The notes beneath the pieces were generated by a model that ran no database searches, was not told where the DNA came from, and saw only the letters and a program-made list of their open reading frames with translations. Below are positions 1 to 13,497 of a stretch of DNA of 64,000 nt, one piece after another (position 1 is the stretch's first letter; every line of letters begins with the position of its first letter). The stretch is from Trochalopteron elliotii (lineage: Eukaryota; Chordata; Aves; Passeriformes; Leiothrichidae): assembly GCA_024734555.1 (NCBI GenBank), contig JANPWX010000026.1:2234031-2298030 (forward strand), written 5' to 3'. The position numbers were made by a program, and so were the translations under genes.

Positions 1-217
1 CAAAGGTTTTCTGTTCAAGACCTAGAATATATTTGTGTTTTAAGCAATGAACTACCAAAATTACTTTCTTGCCTGTGCCCTCTGCTGATACATTCTCAGG
101 AATGAACATACCTTCCATTTTTGTCTAAAGTAAAGAGATTGCATCTACCCTTCTCAGTCTCCTCTTCCAAGTTAGAAATTACAGGAATTACAATTGTTGA
201 CATTGTTCTTGCTGCAG

Positions 218-313
218 GACTACCAAGAATTGGAGCTTTGGTACAAGCAGAAATTTGACCTGCTGTTTCCTCAGCCTTCAGCTGAAGGAAAGAGGATGTT
301 GTCTCTCTCATGA
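218..313 (+). CDS. Possible terminal coding exon of a gene convergent with FNIP2
   Basis: A pyrimidine-containing acceptor (TTGTTCTTGCTGCAG) ends at 217. It is followed by 31 open codons and TGA at 311-313. The peptide starts DYQELELWYKQKFDLLFPQP and ends SAEGKRMLSLS. G or C occupies about 18 of 31 third positions, more than the surrounding AT-rich DNA would predict. AATAAA signals follow at 569-574 and 722-727. In mammals the gene SPMIP2 (C4orf45) lies convergent to the 3' end of FNIP2, so this could be its last exon, but I cannot match the peptide to that protein. The chance of a random open frame is real. Confidence 0.4.
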   Translation, partial: DYQELELWYKQKFDLLFPQPSAEGKRMLSLS

Positions 314-568
314 AGGGGTTTCGCAAGGAACCCACAAAACCTGTTCTCAGCCACTGCTGGTTTATTGTTTGAGTTAAAATTGTAAGTAAATGAGTATGGA
401 TTTACTTGGCTTAACTAAATGCTTCTACTTTAAAAAAAAATCATTAAAACATTGCAGCTCAAGTTTCTCTCATTTCTCTTGTTGCTACTCATGAATTAGA
501 GGCTGCCCTGTAGCAAAACCATAGAAGTTGAGATTTAATATTTGCAACAACTGATTTGCACAGGCTAC

Positions 569-574
569 AATAAA
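569..574 (+). terminator. Candidate poly(A) signal for the left-edge gene
   Basis: AATAAA on the plus strand lies about 255 nt after the stop at 313. A second AATAAA is at 722-727. Either would end the proposed terminal exon. This depends entirely on that exon being real. Confidence 0.2.
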
Positions 575-3500
575 TGCATTTGCAGATTTGCAGAAGAGAG
601 TCAAAACCAGGTCAGTCCCTTTGTTTCCGCTGTAGTTTTTGCTGTTGCGAGAGGCAGTTCAATTTTGTGTAATCACAACAGCAAGCAGCTATAACAGAAT
701 ACATTAAAAACACATTTGTTCAATAAAAGAATGCCATTTCACAAAAGGTCATGCTTTCAGTTTTGAGGAGACAGCTAGACATTTGCTTAAATGCCAATAT
801 ATCATATCACAAACCTTTGACTTCTCTATTCCCTAGCTGCCTTGGCCACAAAAATGAGGCAAACAGTATTTACCTACCTTCTCAGATCCTGAAATATTTG
901 GCTATAAATTAAAAATACATAGTACTGAATATTTAAAATGAGGCACATGTGAAATAAGACATACAGCCCCATAAAGTGGATAACATATGGGAAATGCACT
1001 GTTAGGAGTCTCCTTGGGAAAAACAATAATCTTCGTTATTATGAGTTTTAGCAATTTACCTAATTGTGCACAACACTCCATGGCATTTATTTGGAAGCCA
1101 GCTAGTTCATACTAAACTTCAAATACTTAAAGACAACCTGGCATTCCAGGGAGCTTCTTGTCTCCATCTGAATGACTGCAGCCCCTGCAGCCTGTTTCCA
1201 GTGACAGAGTGAAGAACATCACCATAGATACAACACCACTTCTGCAAGTTCTCGCCCATAGCTCTTAGGAGCTATTTCCCATCATTTTAGCCTGCAACCT
1301 GTAAAGATTCCAATGTATCTGAAAGGTGACTCTTATGCTAGAAGAAAATTTGTTTTTCGCCCGGGGTAAATTTATTGCATCATTTAATCTGCAACCTCCC
1401 CTTGAATACAGGAACCTACCTTTTTGTTCATTTGTCTCTTGGGCACTTAGTTAATGAAGGGGAAGAATTTTGCTGATTGTATTGGCTGGATTTTTTGTCT
1501 TCTTAAAATGTTGTCCAAGTGAAAAAATGAATTCTCATCAGTCCAGGTAAGTGGGGAGAAATATAGTACCACCTGTGATAATAATTCTTTTCTTTTTTTG
1601 TCCTGCATGATATTTAAAAGAAGCCAGGTTTCTGTATTTCAATATTACTACTAAGAAGCACCTATAATTAAGATTACTTTTTAAGGAACTATTTTAAAAA
1701 AATCTATATGCTTTCCAAAGAAACCACTCAATTAAATTTGATGCATGGGTAGTCTCATTTCTAAAAGATTCACCCCTAATGGATCATTTTTATCTCAGAA
1801 ACTGGGGAATGTGAAAGTATGTTTCCTTCCCTATATTACAAAAAAAAAGTGGAAAGAATGGGTTTTGGTAGCTGTCACACCTAGTAACTCCATAAAGGAC
1901 ACCTGAAATTCCTTGAGTGTGCTGTCATGAGGAGGTTTTGGAGCTTCCACCTGACCAAGCCCAACAGCTAGGGACACACAGTTCATCATTCTCAGAAGCA
2001 ATCTAGTAGTATTTTTCACCTAAGTTCAGTGAATATGCCCAGTTCTGGATGTGCTCCATGTCCTCTGAACAGGTCTAAAGATGAGAAGGTGTGAAAACAA
2101 TACTTAGTAGAGAGAAGGTGACCATCATGGAAAAAGATGAGAGTAGAAGAGCTCAAAACCAAAAGCAGAAGGAGAGGATGGAGAAAAAGGCTTCAAGGCA
2201 GGAGGGGACAAGACCGAAGGTGGAGAGATAGAGGTGAGAACTTAAGAGGTTTTTAATCAGTCTTCTCTCACACTTTGTTTCAGAATTTGGCAATGAAGAG
2301 ACATCCCTTGAACCTCAGCATGCTTCTGCTGTCTAGCTAACAACTACAAAACCCAACAGGGAAAAACATTTCTTCTCATTCCCTTCATATTCTCCCTTTA
2401 AACACTGCTTTCTGAAACCTTAGTTTTAATTTAATTTTGTTTTCAATGTAATAAAAAATCCCTACTGTAGCATCATTAAAAGACAATCAGATTTGAGTGC
2501 TGGGCAAAGTATAAGAGGAGTGAAAATAATCAACAGAGTTGACAACCTGGAGGTTCTGGTCCCCTTACAGAATAACTGCTGTGTGGATATAAAATATTTG
2601 TTCTATCAGTTACACACAGATTGTTTGGTGGGGTTTTTTTGTTTTGTTTTGCTGTTGTTGTTGTCGTTGTTTATGAACATCTTAAACATCAATTATCCAT
2701 GTACTGAGAGAAAAAAAAAATCATAATAGATGCTCTCTTTTTCAAGGCAACTATTGAGAGAAAAGCAGTGCTCCAAGTGGCAAAATATTCAAACAAAAGC
2801 GCTCATTATATCCCTGTCATTGATATGAGCTTTTAAACGGCATATGATACAACCAGATTGGTTCAGTAAAAAAACAGGTTCAGAGTTGGATGGTAGCTGA
2901 GATTTTTCTGTTGTTTTTTATGGCTAAGGATAGCCAGATGGATAAGGATTTTATTATAGATATTGGCAACTTAATGCGCTGAAAGCCTGACACACGATGC
3001 ATTGACTCAAAGTTGGAACATTTGATTTTCATCAACACTAAATTCAAGCAAATTTTTCTAAAACTGCAACCTGGATGTGCCACCATGGTTTGCATATTAC
3101 CTACCTCAAATGAAGAAAACCCACAAACATTGGTAATTATTCCCTCTGAAGTGAAAAAGGTGACAAAGAGCATTCATGCCAAGGGAGGAAGCAGAATTGT
3201 TGAAAACTCGAGCATACAAACACACATGCTGAGCTCTGCTCCCCTGCACACCCTGTCACAGCCAGGTCACAGAGCACACTGCCCTCTTCACATCTAGCAG
3301 CCTGAAAAACAAGGTTTTACTGTCAGTCTTCTGCTGCCTACCAGTCCAGTCTCCAGACCAGGAAGAAGCATTCCAGTAATCTCCAAGCCTTGCACTGCAG
3401 ATGGACCTCTAACACACATGTGATTTGTTGAAAATACATTCATGTATTTATCAGTTAAATCCATAATTTCCTAATTCAGGTAGGAAAACATTGTTGGCTT

Positions 3501-6500
3501 GGAATAGATGAACCAAAGCAATAGCGCTGGACATGAAAAGTCTTCAAAGGAGCCTCCCATGGGCGACATTTATCTATGTTTCTCCATTGGGAGCCTAGAC
3601 AAAGGGAGTAATTTACATTCCTGAAAGAACTTGTCTCAGCAGTTTCCCTTCTGAGTTGGTAAATGGAAAGAGGTAACTAATCTGTTTGTGGCCTTCCAAA
3701 AACTTTATAATCATGCCCAGGTACCTGCCTGGAAAAGCTGGCCATGAAATATCAGATATGCCAAAATGAACATGAAAAAAAAAGATACCATAGACAGAGT
3801 AGGGTGAGCAAAGAAAGAATTCTGGCCAGTAAAACAACAGAGTAACTTGATCAGTGCACTTTGCACAGCACGACATGTCACTGTTAGCACAAAGGATAGA
3901 AAATTTCGCCATTAGCATCACTCAATCTGCAGTGATTAAACAGCTCCCTGCGGTTTCTCCTCTCATCAGAACAAGAATTCTTCCTAAATTTGGCCCATAT
4001 CTCTTAGCCAGTGTCACATCAGACCTTCTCCAGTAACACAGATTTCAGCTGCAATAGTGAACACCAACTATTATCTGAGTCCCTACAGAAAGTCTACCTG
4101 AGCCGAGCCAACTGCAGCAGTCAGCTCAGAAAAATGACCAGAAGACTGCTGTGCTTCAGGTACAGCAGACAAGGTCAACATTTTCCTGACTAATAGTGGA
4201 TTTGGGATAGGAGGCTTAGAAATGAGGTAGGTTTTGGATGCTGCTTCCACCATACCCAGAATCTGCTTGGCTTGTGGTATTCCCAGCACTCAGCAGCCCA
4301 GCTGGAAGCCATCAGCACCATTGGCTCGGGCTTGTGACATCACTGTGGCACCAAGCACATTTGTCACAGAGTAAGACAGCACAAATCCAGCCTGTTAGCC
4401 AAGGGAGTCTATGGAACAGCCAAACTGCTGGCTGCAGGTAAGCTTTTCTGCAGGTTAAGCTTTCTTGTTTTGCTGGAGTGACCACATTTTTCAGCTGCGA
4501 AGAGTTTATTTTAAAAAAAGAGTCATTATCATTGATTACACTTGCATGTCAGAACACCTAAAAATTAATTTTTGAAACACATGTAATTCCTTCCAACTCT
4601 TCTTTGGTTTTCTAAAGGGCCTGGGGTCTCTGGTTGTAAATTTTACTCACCAGTAACTCAACACTCCTGTGAAACGTGCAGAAATTGCAGAAAGCAGTTT
4701 GATAAAGGAAGGCACATATTTAACCTCAGTGAGACCAGCCCCTGGGAATTATGCTGTTTTGTACCACAGCACAGGCAGTCTTGTGAAAGAGAAATGAATC
4801 AACCACGTACTCTGCCCCATAGCCTCATGGAAGTTGTACTGAACCACTGGCTGAGGGGCCAGCTTTTCACCTTATTATACCTTTGGGGAAGAGAAATTAC
4901 TACAGCTGAGGCATTTCGCAGTGTGCTAAGAGGTTTCATGATCCCTGGGCAGACAGAGATGGTGAAAGAGCCTAGACCTGTCAAGTTAAAGGAGTAAATC
5001 ATTGCTCTGCTCACGTGTCCCTGGCAGCCCCCACCCGCTGGCCTGCACTGGGGCTGCCTTTCCCTGTGCCAGGAGAGAGCAGCGCTGCCCATGCAAGAAA
5101 GGAGGATTTATCTGGGGGGAAGAGAAAATGCTGTAGCCAAGGTATTAGAGCTGAGGCAGAAAGGCCAAGCCTAAGCCTAGAGCTCTGCTGCAGCCCTGCA
5201 GACACCAACACAGCTCATGGGAGAAAACCAAATCCTACCTGACACAGGGGCTGTGGCTGGCTCCTCAGAAGAGCTGGTTTAGAAGAGACCCTTCTCTTGA
5301 TTTCAGAGCCTGAGGGTTCACATTCTGTTCGTGATCTCAGGTGAGAAATGCACAGAGAATTAATCTTAAAGCTCTACTTAAGTCTACTTTATATTGACCA
5401 GAGAGAAGTAATCTGCTCAGCAAAACAGATTTCTGCCAGGTTCTTTATGCCATATCTGAGGATGGCATAATGTCAGACCTATGGTAGAAAATGCTTTTAA
5501 TTCAAAGTTGTAATGTTTCAAAGTTCATCTGTGTAGCTGGTCTACAGGTAATTTTAAATTGAATTTTTACCGCACCAGAAAGCATTGGGTGCCAGCAGAA
5601 GTGAAAGGCAGAAGGCAGCTCTATTCCTTCTGCTGGTTTAAAGGCACAGTTTTAATAGCCTCCAGTTCCCTTGGGTGAGGGAAGCTAGCTGCAAAGTCAA
5701 CCACAGAAACTACAGATTTGCTACACTTCATGTATAACTGAAATAATATACTGCAAAAGGTATAAACAGTCACATGTCTTCAACTGCAGAAATGTGACCA
5801 AAATAACTGAGAACAAGTCACACTGAAGTAGAAGTTTGACAAACAAATTTGAGGTTGATGTCATTAGTATAACTTTTTTCTAAATCAACAACATGACCAA
5901 GTACCAGTGGCACTCCAATGTGCCAAACACGGCACAGCCCAGGTGGTTAACACTACTTTAGTGTTCCCTACTAATTTTTTTATAGGATGGCTAGTGTGAA
6001 ATCTCAATCTCATGGGAACAAAAAAAAAAAAAGCTCTGAAAGAGGAAGACAGCATTTTCTTACTCTCTGTTGGTGGCACACAGCCACATTTCCATGCACA
6101 AGACAGCAGTTTAAAAAGACATGTGGGCTCTTGTCTTCTACCCAGTCATGACCATTAGGGTCTGATTTAAGACATCTGAACTCCTGGGTGTACTCAGCTA
6201 TTAAGGCACGATTTGACCTTGATTTCCAAGCAGTCACTGCTCTAAGCCTCTGCATTCTTCTTTGAATTGTTCCACCTCTTTATAGATTTTTCCAGCTGAC
6301 CCTTTTGATCCTATTTGAAGAAGCTGTGTGGGGGCAGTTCATTGCATGAAGGAATACTGGGCCTGAAGAACAACAGCTGTAGCTCCAGCAGAAGTTAGAA
6401 AAACTTCTATATGGCAGCGTTTTCCTTTTAATTCCTATGGAACAGCCTTCTGAGTGCAAAATATGCTTAGCAGTTCATCTTAATTCTCTGATGACTTTGC

Positions 6501-7540
6501 CTTTCCCCAGCCAGCAGGACAGCGATTTTGCAGCTGCTGCTACTGCACCTCATTTATCAGCAGCTTCCCTTACTGGTGCTCGGGGCACTGACAATTGTGC
6601 TCATAATTCACACAGAACAGGCACTCCACTCTGGAAGGAAACAAGAGCTACACAATGCCCTTCTGCAGCTTTCACAGCTGTGGGAGATACTTGGATGAAG
6701 TGGATCCTGCTCCTGCTGATGCTCACTGCCAGCCCCACGTCCCCAGCGATGCTCTGTAATGGCCAGGGAGCGGAGTGAAAATAATGGAAACAGAACAAAT
6801 ATATTCTGGATTTTTCCAGGAGTTACTCCTCTTCTTAGCATGGTATTATGGGCAGAAATAATGACAGCTACCCTCACAGAGTGCTTCTGTGGTGAGGAAG
6901 GGAGAAACTGGGATATATTTCCATTGGTTACCTTAGACAGTCTCTGGCAGAATAACAATCAGGTCCGATAAAAACACCATAAACAGCAAATAGGGTTTGC
7001 AAAGCTGAGCTATTTGATGCCAATCTAGAGCTAGGCAAGCAATCTGAAACCAGCTTTTACACTAACTGCAGCTGGGGAAGAGGAGCAGGATTGGCACTGG
7101 TCCCACAAAACACACGTTTTGGTATTGTAGCCAGCTGTAGCTCTGGTACTTCAACAGCCCTTCAGGGGGCAGTTTTCCTGTTACAGCGAGGCTGAAGTAA
7201 TGGGGAGGCGATGCTGGAAGGAGTCGTGCTTCTCCTTCTCATCCTTACACCTATGGATTCTCAAGGCATCACAGTAGCAGCTCTCATCTGACCCCTAGTG
7301 CAAGCAGGTGGGTAAGGGCATATTTCCACCAGCAAACAAGGGATCAGCGGCAGACTGGCTCAACTAAGGTGAAACTCACTGCCCCAGATTCCCGTTTCAT
7401 CACTGCTTTAAGCAGACTTCAGTGAAAGGGGCAGACCTGTTTTCCTCTTCCCTTGTGCTGACAGGAGCACCTGCACTGGGTGATAGATGAGTGACCCAAC
7501 CTCATTCCTCATCGTGAGCACAAAGATCAAATACTGTTTA

Positions 7541-7664
7541 TTGGTTGGGTGAGGCTGTGAGCAACCTGATCTAGCTGAAGATATCTCTGCCCATTGCAGG
7601 GAGGGGTTGAAGTACAAGACCTTTTACAGGCCCTTCCAACCCAAACTATTCTGGGATTCTATAA
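7541..7664 (+). mobile_element. CR1 LINE 3' tail fragment
   Basis: GAGCAACCTGATCTAG, then a GCAGGGAGGGGTTG stretch, then CCCTTCCAACCCAAAC and a final ATTCTATA: the typical 3' end of a bird CR1 element on the plus strand. It is only about 120 bp and strongly 5'-truncated. Confidence 0.8.
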
Positions 7665-10600
7665 ATACTATTCCTATAGCAGGCACCCAGACTTCTCTTT
7701 CTCTTGCTGTCAAACCTTGCATTTCTTCCCCTTGACATGGAGGAAAAAATTCAGTCCCCAACTGGGTTTGGCATTTGCTATCCTTCACAAACTGCTGGTG
7801 GCTCTCAGGCATTCACTTTTACAAGAGCCATTACTTAATCTCAAGCAGCAGGAAGAAATCATTTAATGGCCTTTGTTTTGAGACAGTTAGCACGCTTGTC
7901 TAATTATCCAAAAGGCACCTTATCCCCAAAAGGATTCACCATCTCCAGCTACCTAGCAGCTGCCCAGAATCAGCCATCTCCCCAACCAGAGCCATCTCCT
8001 CAGCCAGGATTGCCATGGCAATTTATCCCCTTAGAGAATGACAGTCACATCTTGTCTGGTCACGGTTGCTTTTCATCTTTGAATTCCCACCACATGGATT
8101 AAAACAAGCAGCACCAAGACTAAATCAGGAACTCAGACAGTGGTACAGAGTCAAATGGCATTAATGACCCATATTTTTACGTCTTTGCTCATTTTTATAT
8201 TGCCTCCTGCTCCTATCCTTTCACATAGTTTAAAGCCATAACACTAGCTTGCAGTATTTCAGCCCATATGCCTAATTAAAAAAAACCTGCATTATACCAC
8301 TGTTCTCTATATTAAAATGGACAGATAAAAACATGCTGCATTGCCACAGCACAGATCATGACAGATACCTGCACCCCAATGTGTAAAAACTGGCTGTTTC
8401 TGTGAAGCAGTAAGTTAACATCTTGTACAATCCACACACTTGCCTGTAACACCTTCCCACTGCCTCAAACAAGGAATTCACTCAGAGACTTTGATCCTTT
8501 GCTTCTGCCTTTATTTTTCTGAAAACTAGTGCTTCCCTTGGGTGATTATTGACTCCTGCTATGTCTTCTGAAGTGTTGCTCAGCTGCTTGTCATGAGATA
8601 CTTTTTCCCATGTAAGTCATGCATCTAAAGCAAAAAATAAAGATGCATAACAGCAAAGAAGCAGGTGTTCAGAAAAGCAAAATACATTTATTTGGCAGCA
8701 TCCATGTGGTAGATACTTCAGCTGAACTAGACTTATAGGCAGAATTATAATTGTACACAGTGTATAAGAATGAGCGCACATTTTCTCTTTTTAAATTTCA
8801 CAAAAGATATGTCTGAATGCCAGACACGATGTCTCTGCCTCTTTAAAGCAATCGCCAGGAAGGGAAAAGGGAGGTGTATGCATCCCCCCCAGCCCAGCTT
8901 GGCCAGTACGACTGTTCCATGATGAAGTCATGTTTTAAGGACTTAGAAGATCAGGTCCTCACTAACCTTTGACACAATATCCCTGTGTACCTTTGGCCAA
9001 TCGCCCCATCCTTCTGTAATGAGCAGTGGTAATTACCAGAATGCTGAGAAAACAAGCAGGAGCTGATTTTATGAGCCACAGACACAGGGTGAAAAATTCC
9101 CAACCTGCCACCAGTCAAGCTTAGTCAAGAACTAGGAATGGTTAATCAGTGTGGTTAACCCAGCACGGTGCTGAGATAAAGATGTGTTACAGAGTGAGCA
9201 GAAACAAGTTTAGTGAATCCAGAGATGATCTCATTACTGCTGCAAAGGCTGTGCTACACTGACAGGCTGTGCTATCAGGATGCTCTGTGCTATACATCAT
9301 TGCAGAGTACGTAAAACTACATTTAACTTGAGCAAGTCCAGCATGCTGCAAAGTTCACAGTCATATTTCAACCTCAGCTACAATGCAACTGAGCTCTGCG
9401 ACACAGCTCTAAGAAGAGCAGCAGTGTGCACTTTGGCAGCCGACCATCATCAAGCTATTGGAATTGTCACACGGCAAAGGGCAGGCTGGTGCCGCAGTGA
9501 CTTCACCCCAGACCATTCACATCTTTGTTCTTTTTAGCACAGTCCCCTATTGTTAAGAAAAGAATGGCACTTAGCAACACTCAGCAAGACGAAATGAGAC
9601 GAACTGCAGGTGCAGATTGCTGCTTGGATTCAGTGGGACAGCAGTTCCTAGGGAGCTCTCCAAGAGCTTTGCCTCCTGGGTGGGACCATTCAGCTCTTAG
9701 CTCTCCAACTAGACCAAGATCTAAAATTTCAGCACTAATCGCAAAGCCCATACCGGCTTTTTTTAGGGCTGGCAGAGCAGTTGCTGCTCACAAAAATAGA
9801 CATGCCAAAAAAGCTTTGTATATTTAGAAGAAAAGACAGAATACTAATTTGAAGTGAAGCAAGGCAGGGTGGAGGAAAGCCAGCTTCCTTGTAAAGTTAG
9901 TATGATCCCAGGGATGAACGAGTGAGATTAGGTCCTTTGCAGCAATATAGTCTAAACATCACAAGGCTCAGGACAGGAAGCCTTGTGAAGACAAGAACAG
10001 CCTTCTCTAATTACCAGCTTGCCTATATATCAAGAGCATCAGCACTTGCACTTGGGCAGCCACCAGAGCTTATTTAATTCAAACATATAATAATGCACTG
10101 CTACTCCTGCAGCCACTCCCAGCAGCCAACAAATTACCTGTGAGACTCAGAATTTATTTAGCAACATTACAAATGGGCTCTGCATCTTTTGCTTGTGGTG
10201 TTTACCCACTCCTGAGCAACAGGAGAGGCTACTGCATTCTTGTGGGAAGAAAATGGCACACGGCAAACCAGAGGCAGCTGTCTGTCTTTGGGGAGCAGCC
10301 ATGGCTCAGTGTAACACAAATGGTTTAAATACCAGAGGCCTGACAAACTCACTGTGGTTATGCCCCAGCTGTACTGGCACAGCTCAGTCCATGGCTCTGG
10401 CAATGGCAGGTCAGCATCCAGTGCACCCTGCTCAGCAAGCCTTGGGGTTCAGTCACCCTTTCCACAGACCATGACAAGAGACTGCCAGAAATGTAACTGC
10501 AGTAACAAAAGGGCAAAGGAAAAAAGCTACCTTTCTCTCAGTGCTAATTCCATCTTTGTTTTATCCCCCCCATCAGGCAGGCTGCTCCCAATATTCCTGA

Positions 10601-13491
10601 CCAACAAGACCACAATGCAGAATTAGGCTCTCTTCACCCACATGGTGAATGGGCTGCAATGCTGCAGGCAGCCCAGGAACCTCTGCTCCCCAAAAGTTAA
10701 GGCATAATTTCTCTATTTGAAACAAACCTTTACAGAATGAAAGCATTTGCACTATGACTGCAGTGTCCTTACATGAGTCAGTCCCTTACAGAGGGCAGAA
10801 GGAGCTGATGGGATGGTTTGGAAACATTATTTATAATTTCACATTCACAACAGAGCAGTTGTGTTTCAAGGTCAAAAAAGTTGGAAGTTGTACAGAATGA
10901 CACAACTAGTTCAACAAAGTACATTCCCCTGTATTTTTTAAAGCTAAAGTGAACAGTTTTAGATTTGTCCACTTTGAGGCTAACAGGGCTTGTGCAGATC
11001 TTAAAAAGAAAAAAAGTGATGTAATGCTGTAAAAAATGAAAAATTAAAACATCTATGTGACACACATAGAAAAGAAAACTCAGGCTCATTTTGCCTAGGG
11101 AAAAAGAGATGAGGTAGCAAAAGAGAGCTAAAATGGTAACATTACAGACTTACTTGAAACAATTTTGTTATATGCAGGGTTGGAATTCAATCCAACAGAA
11201 GGCAAAACATTTTTGTTAGCCAAAATATCCCAGCCCTTGACACTATGGCACTCTTATCAGAACACACAAACCCCCCCTGGGAAGTTCTCAAACAGACTTA
11301 AGTATCACTTTGTATTTCCATATCCACAACCATTTCTCTGTCCATAGGAGAGGGAGCTTTATTTCTTGGTGAGAAACTCATTCCTCAGAGAAGTCTGCTC
11401 TCCCTCAAACACCATTTTGTCAGAGCACAGTGGAATCTCTTTTGTGGCTCCAAATGGAAAAAAAAACCACCCAGTTTATGAGATTATATTTGAATACTTG
11501 ACTGTCACTCCTAAGCCCTCCAGCCACATTTTGACCTTTAGGATTTCAAGACAAAGTGCTACTCTACTTGTAGAGTACTTAAACTGTTGTACCTTTGGGA
11601 TTGTGCCAGACAGACAACTGACTGCAACTATTATAAGAGTAATTTTCCAGCACGTGGATTACTAGCATGTGTCCACTTAAGCTAATTTTATATGGGATCA
11701 GAAGCCTTACAGGTCACAGTCTCAAGGTTTGTCACTTTGCTTCGTGCCCTTTATATCCAAAATCCTGTTTTGTATGTTTAGTTCTGATTGATCTCTTCAA
11801 AGGTGTAAATACAGAAAACCAAAGGATATGGTGCACAGATGATCAGGAGAAAGCTTTGCTATATAACTTTTTCAAATAGAGAGAGAAGTAGGGAGAAAGT
11901 CTTGTGCCAAAATTCTGCCAGTCTTAGTTGCTTTGGGATATAGTTCATGTTCAGTGCTGTAGCCTTGAAACCATTTTTATATATGAGAAGAACTCCTCCA
12001 TCAGATCTGTGATCCTTCTTGCTACTTACATAAGCAAGAAAACAGTTTGGTTGCTTGTTCACTACTAACATTTGTACTATTTCTAGTCACATCTTCTGAA
12101 CAAATCACAGAATCTGACTTGGGAATCTGAGAATTTTTCAAATCTAGGTATTATTTTCTCCTTTGCAGCTCAGTTCTAAAAGCTCTTTGGCCACCTTATG
12201 AGCCATACCATGTAAGTATTCATTAATGCGGGTCTCCACCCTTTCCCAGTGCTTGGCTATTTTATGTCTGCCAACCTCCGCATCTCCCTCCTCCTAATCT
12301 GCCACCATCCCAAATGTTTGGATTCTGAGAGGCTGGCTAAGTGCCCTTTAAAAAGAAATTCACCCAGCTGATATGATCAACAGCTTACCTACAATTGTTC
12401 TAAAGTAGTGAAATCTGAGCAGAGGAATTTCATGGAGTCTTACAAGGCCTGGATGGAAAAACAGGTCAATGAACTGCACAAACCACCAAGACAGTCCAAT
12501 GGTTCACAAGTATCTAAGGTCAGGGACTGGAGCAGTTTCACTCCTTTTCTGTTCCTAGATGAGTGTCCCATCTCTTCCCTTGCCCCTTTGAGCCAAATTA
12601 AACATGTTAACCCAGCAGCACTTTTTTTGTTTTGCAAACACATTTCACCTGACTATACAGGGACTCAATGCACAACAGCAAGGCACAGAATAAGTAGATG
12701 GTATGATAGGAGGAAAGAACAGACAGGTAATTGAGTTTTCTCCTCAATAGCAAGTCCTTGATGCCAAAGTTCCTGGGCTTTTTGTCTTACTTCCAACCCT
12801 TGTTACCCTGACCAACAAGCAAATATTTCAGTCTATAAGTAAGAAATGCTTAGACCCTACACATCAGACTAACTCAGCCCTGCTCAAAGAAGCACAAATA
12901 CTGTTGATCATCTCATCTCATTTCTGTTTTAATTTCTAAATACAGATTTTCAGTAAGCTTCAGAACACTAAATAGAAAGTCAGGTCATGGAAGATCTGAG
13001 AGAAATCAAAAACCTCTTTATTTGAAACTAAGTCAGATCAAATGTACTAACCATTTCTTAATCTACTAGACATGAGGCGTCACTCCTGTTCAGCTGAGCA
13101 ATTTTAAAAACTGGATTTACTATCTAATAGCAACACATTTTTCAGGTGGCTCAAATGCTCATGGAAAAAACTAAGTACCAGCCACACAGGTGTGTGGAAC
13201 CTCTGCACCACCTAGTCCAACAGTCAGTCTTCATTTTCCACTATTTTGTGCCCACATTTTTCACACTGTAAGAACTCTTGTTCACATGTAACTGGAGTAG
13301 AGCTTCCCAGGATGGCAGTAGTGTTCAACCAAGTTCCAAATTTTGTGCAGCTTTCCTGTTAGACACTTCTTGTACTTACATTGCTAATGGGCTATCTAGT
13401 AGTCCATGCACAGTTAGACCTCAGCTACAACAACAGCTATTTCAGAAGCTTTAGAAAGGAAGATACCAAATACCACTTTGATTTCAGAAAG

Positions 13492-13497
13492 TTTATT
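13492..13497 (-). terminator. Candidate distal FNIP2 poly(A) signal
   Basis: The minus strand reads GGTGCAATAAACTTTCTG, a perfect AATAAA hexamer, with a GT-containing stretch (AAAGTGGTATTTGG) shortly after. It is the furthest of four AATAAA hexamers I found downstream of the FNIP2 stop. Choosing it as the main end is inference. Confidence 0.3.

Larger units (their letters stand above)
314..13469. other. Intergenic stretch without a supported gene
   Basis: Between the left-edge open frame and the likely FNIP2 3' UTR I see no exon with good splice borders and recognisable protein on either strand. Open frames here are 60-120 codons without start context or known motifs. The only repeat I recognise is a short CR1 tail at 7541-7664. 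Low-complexity patches include GTT repeats near 2630-2680. Distal enhancers or non-coding transcripts cannot be excluded. Confidence 0.6.

Noticed and set aside
96..335. Minus-strand 79-codon open frame at the left edge
   Set aside because: The plus strand over the same bases has a splice acceptor and a more coding-like peptide, so the minus frame is probably its shadow.
6437..6778. Plus-strand 113-codon open frame with a hydrophobic stretch near its end
   Set aside because: No homology recognised, no promoter or splice signals, and competing open frames on the other strand. Consistent with chance.
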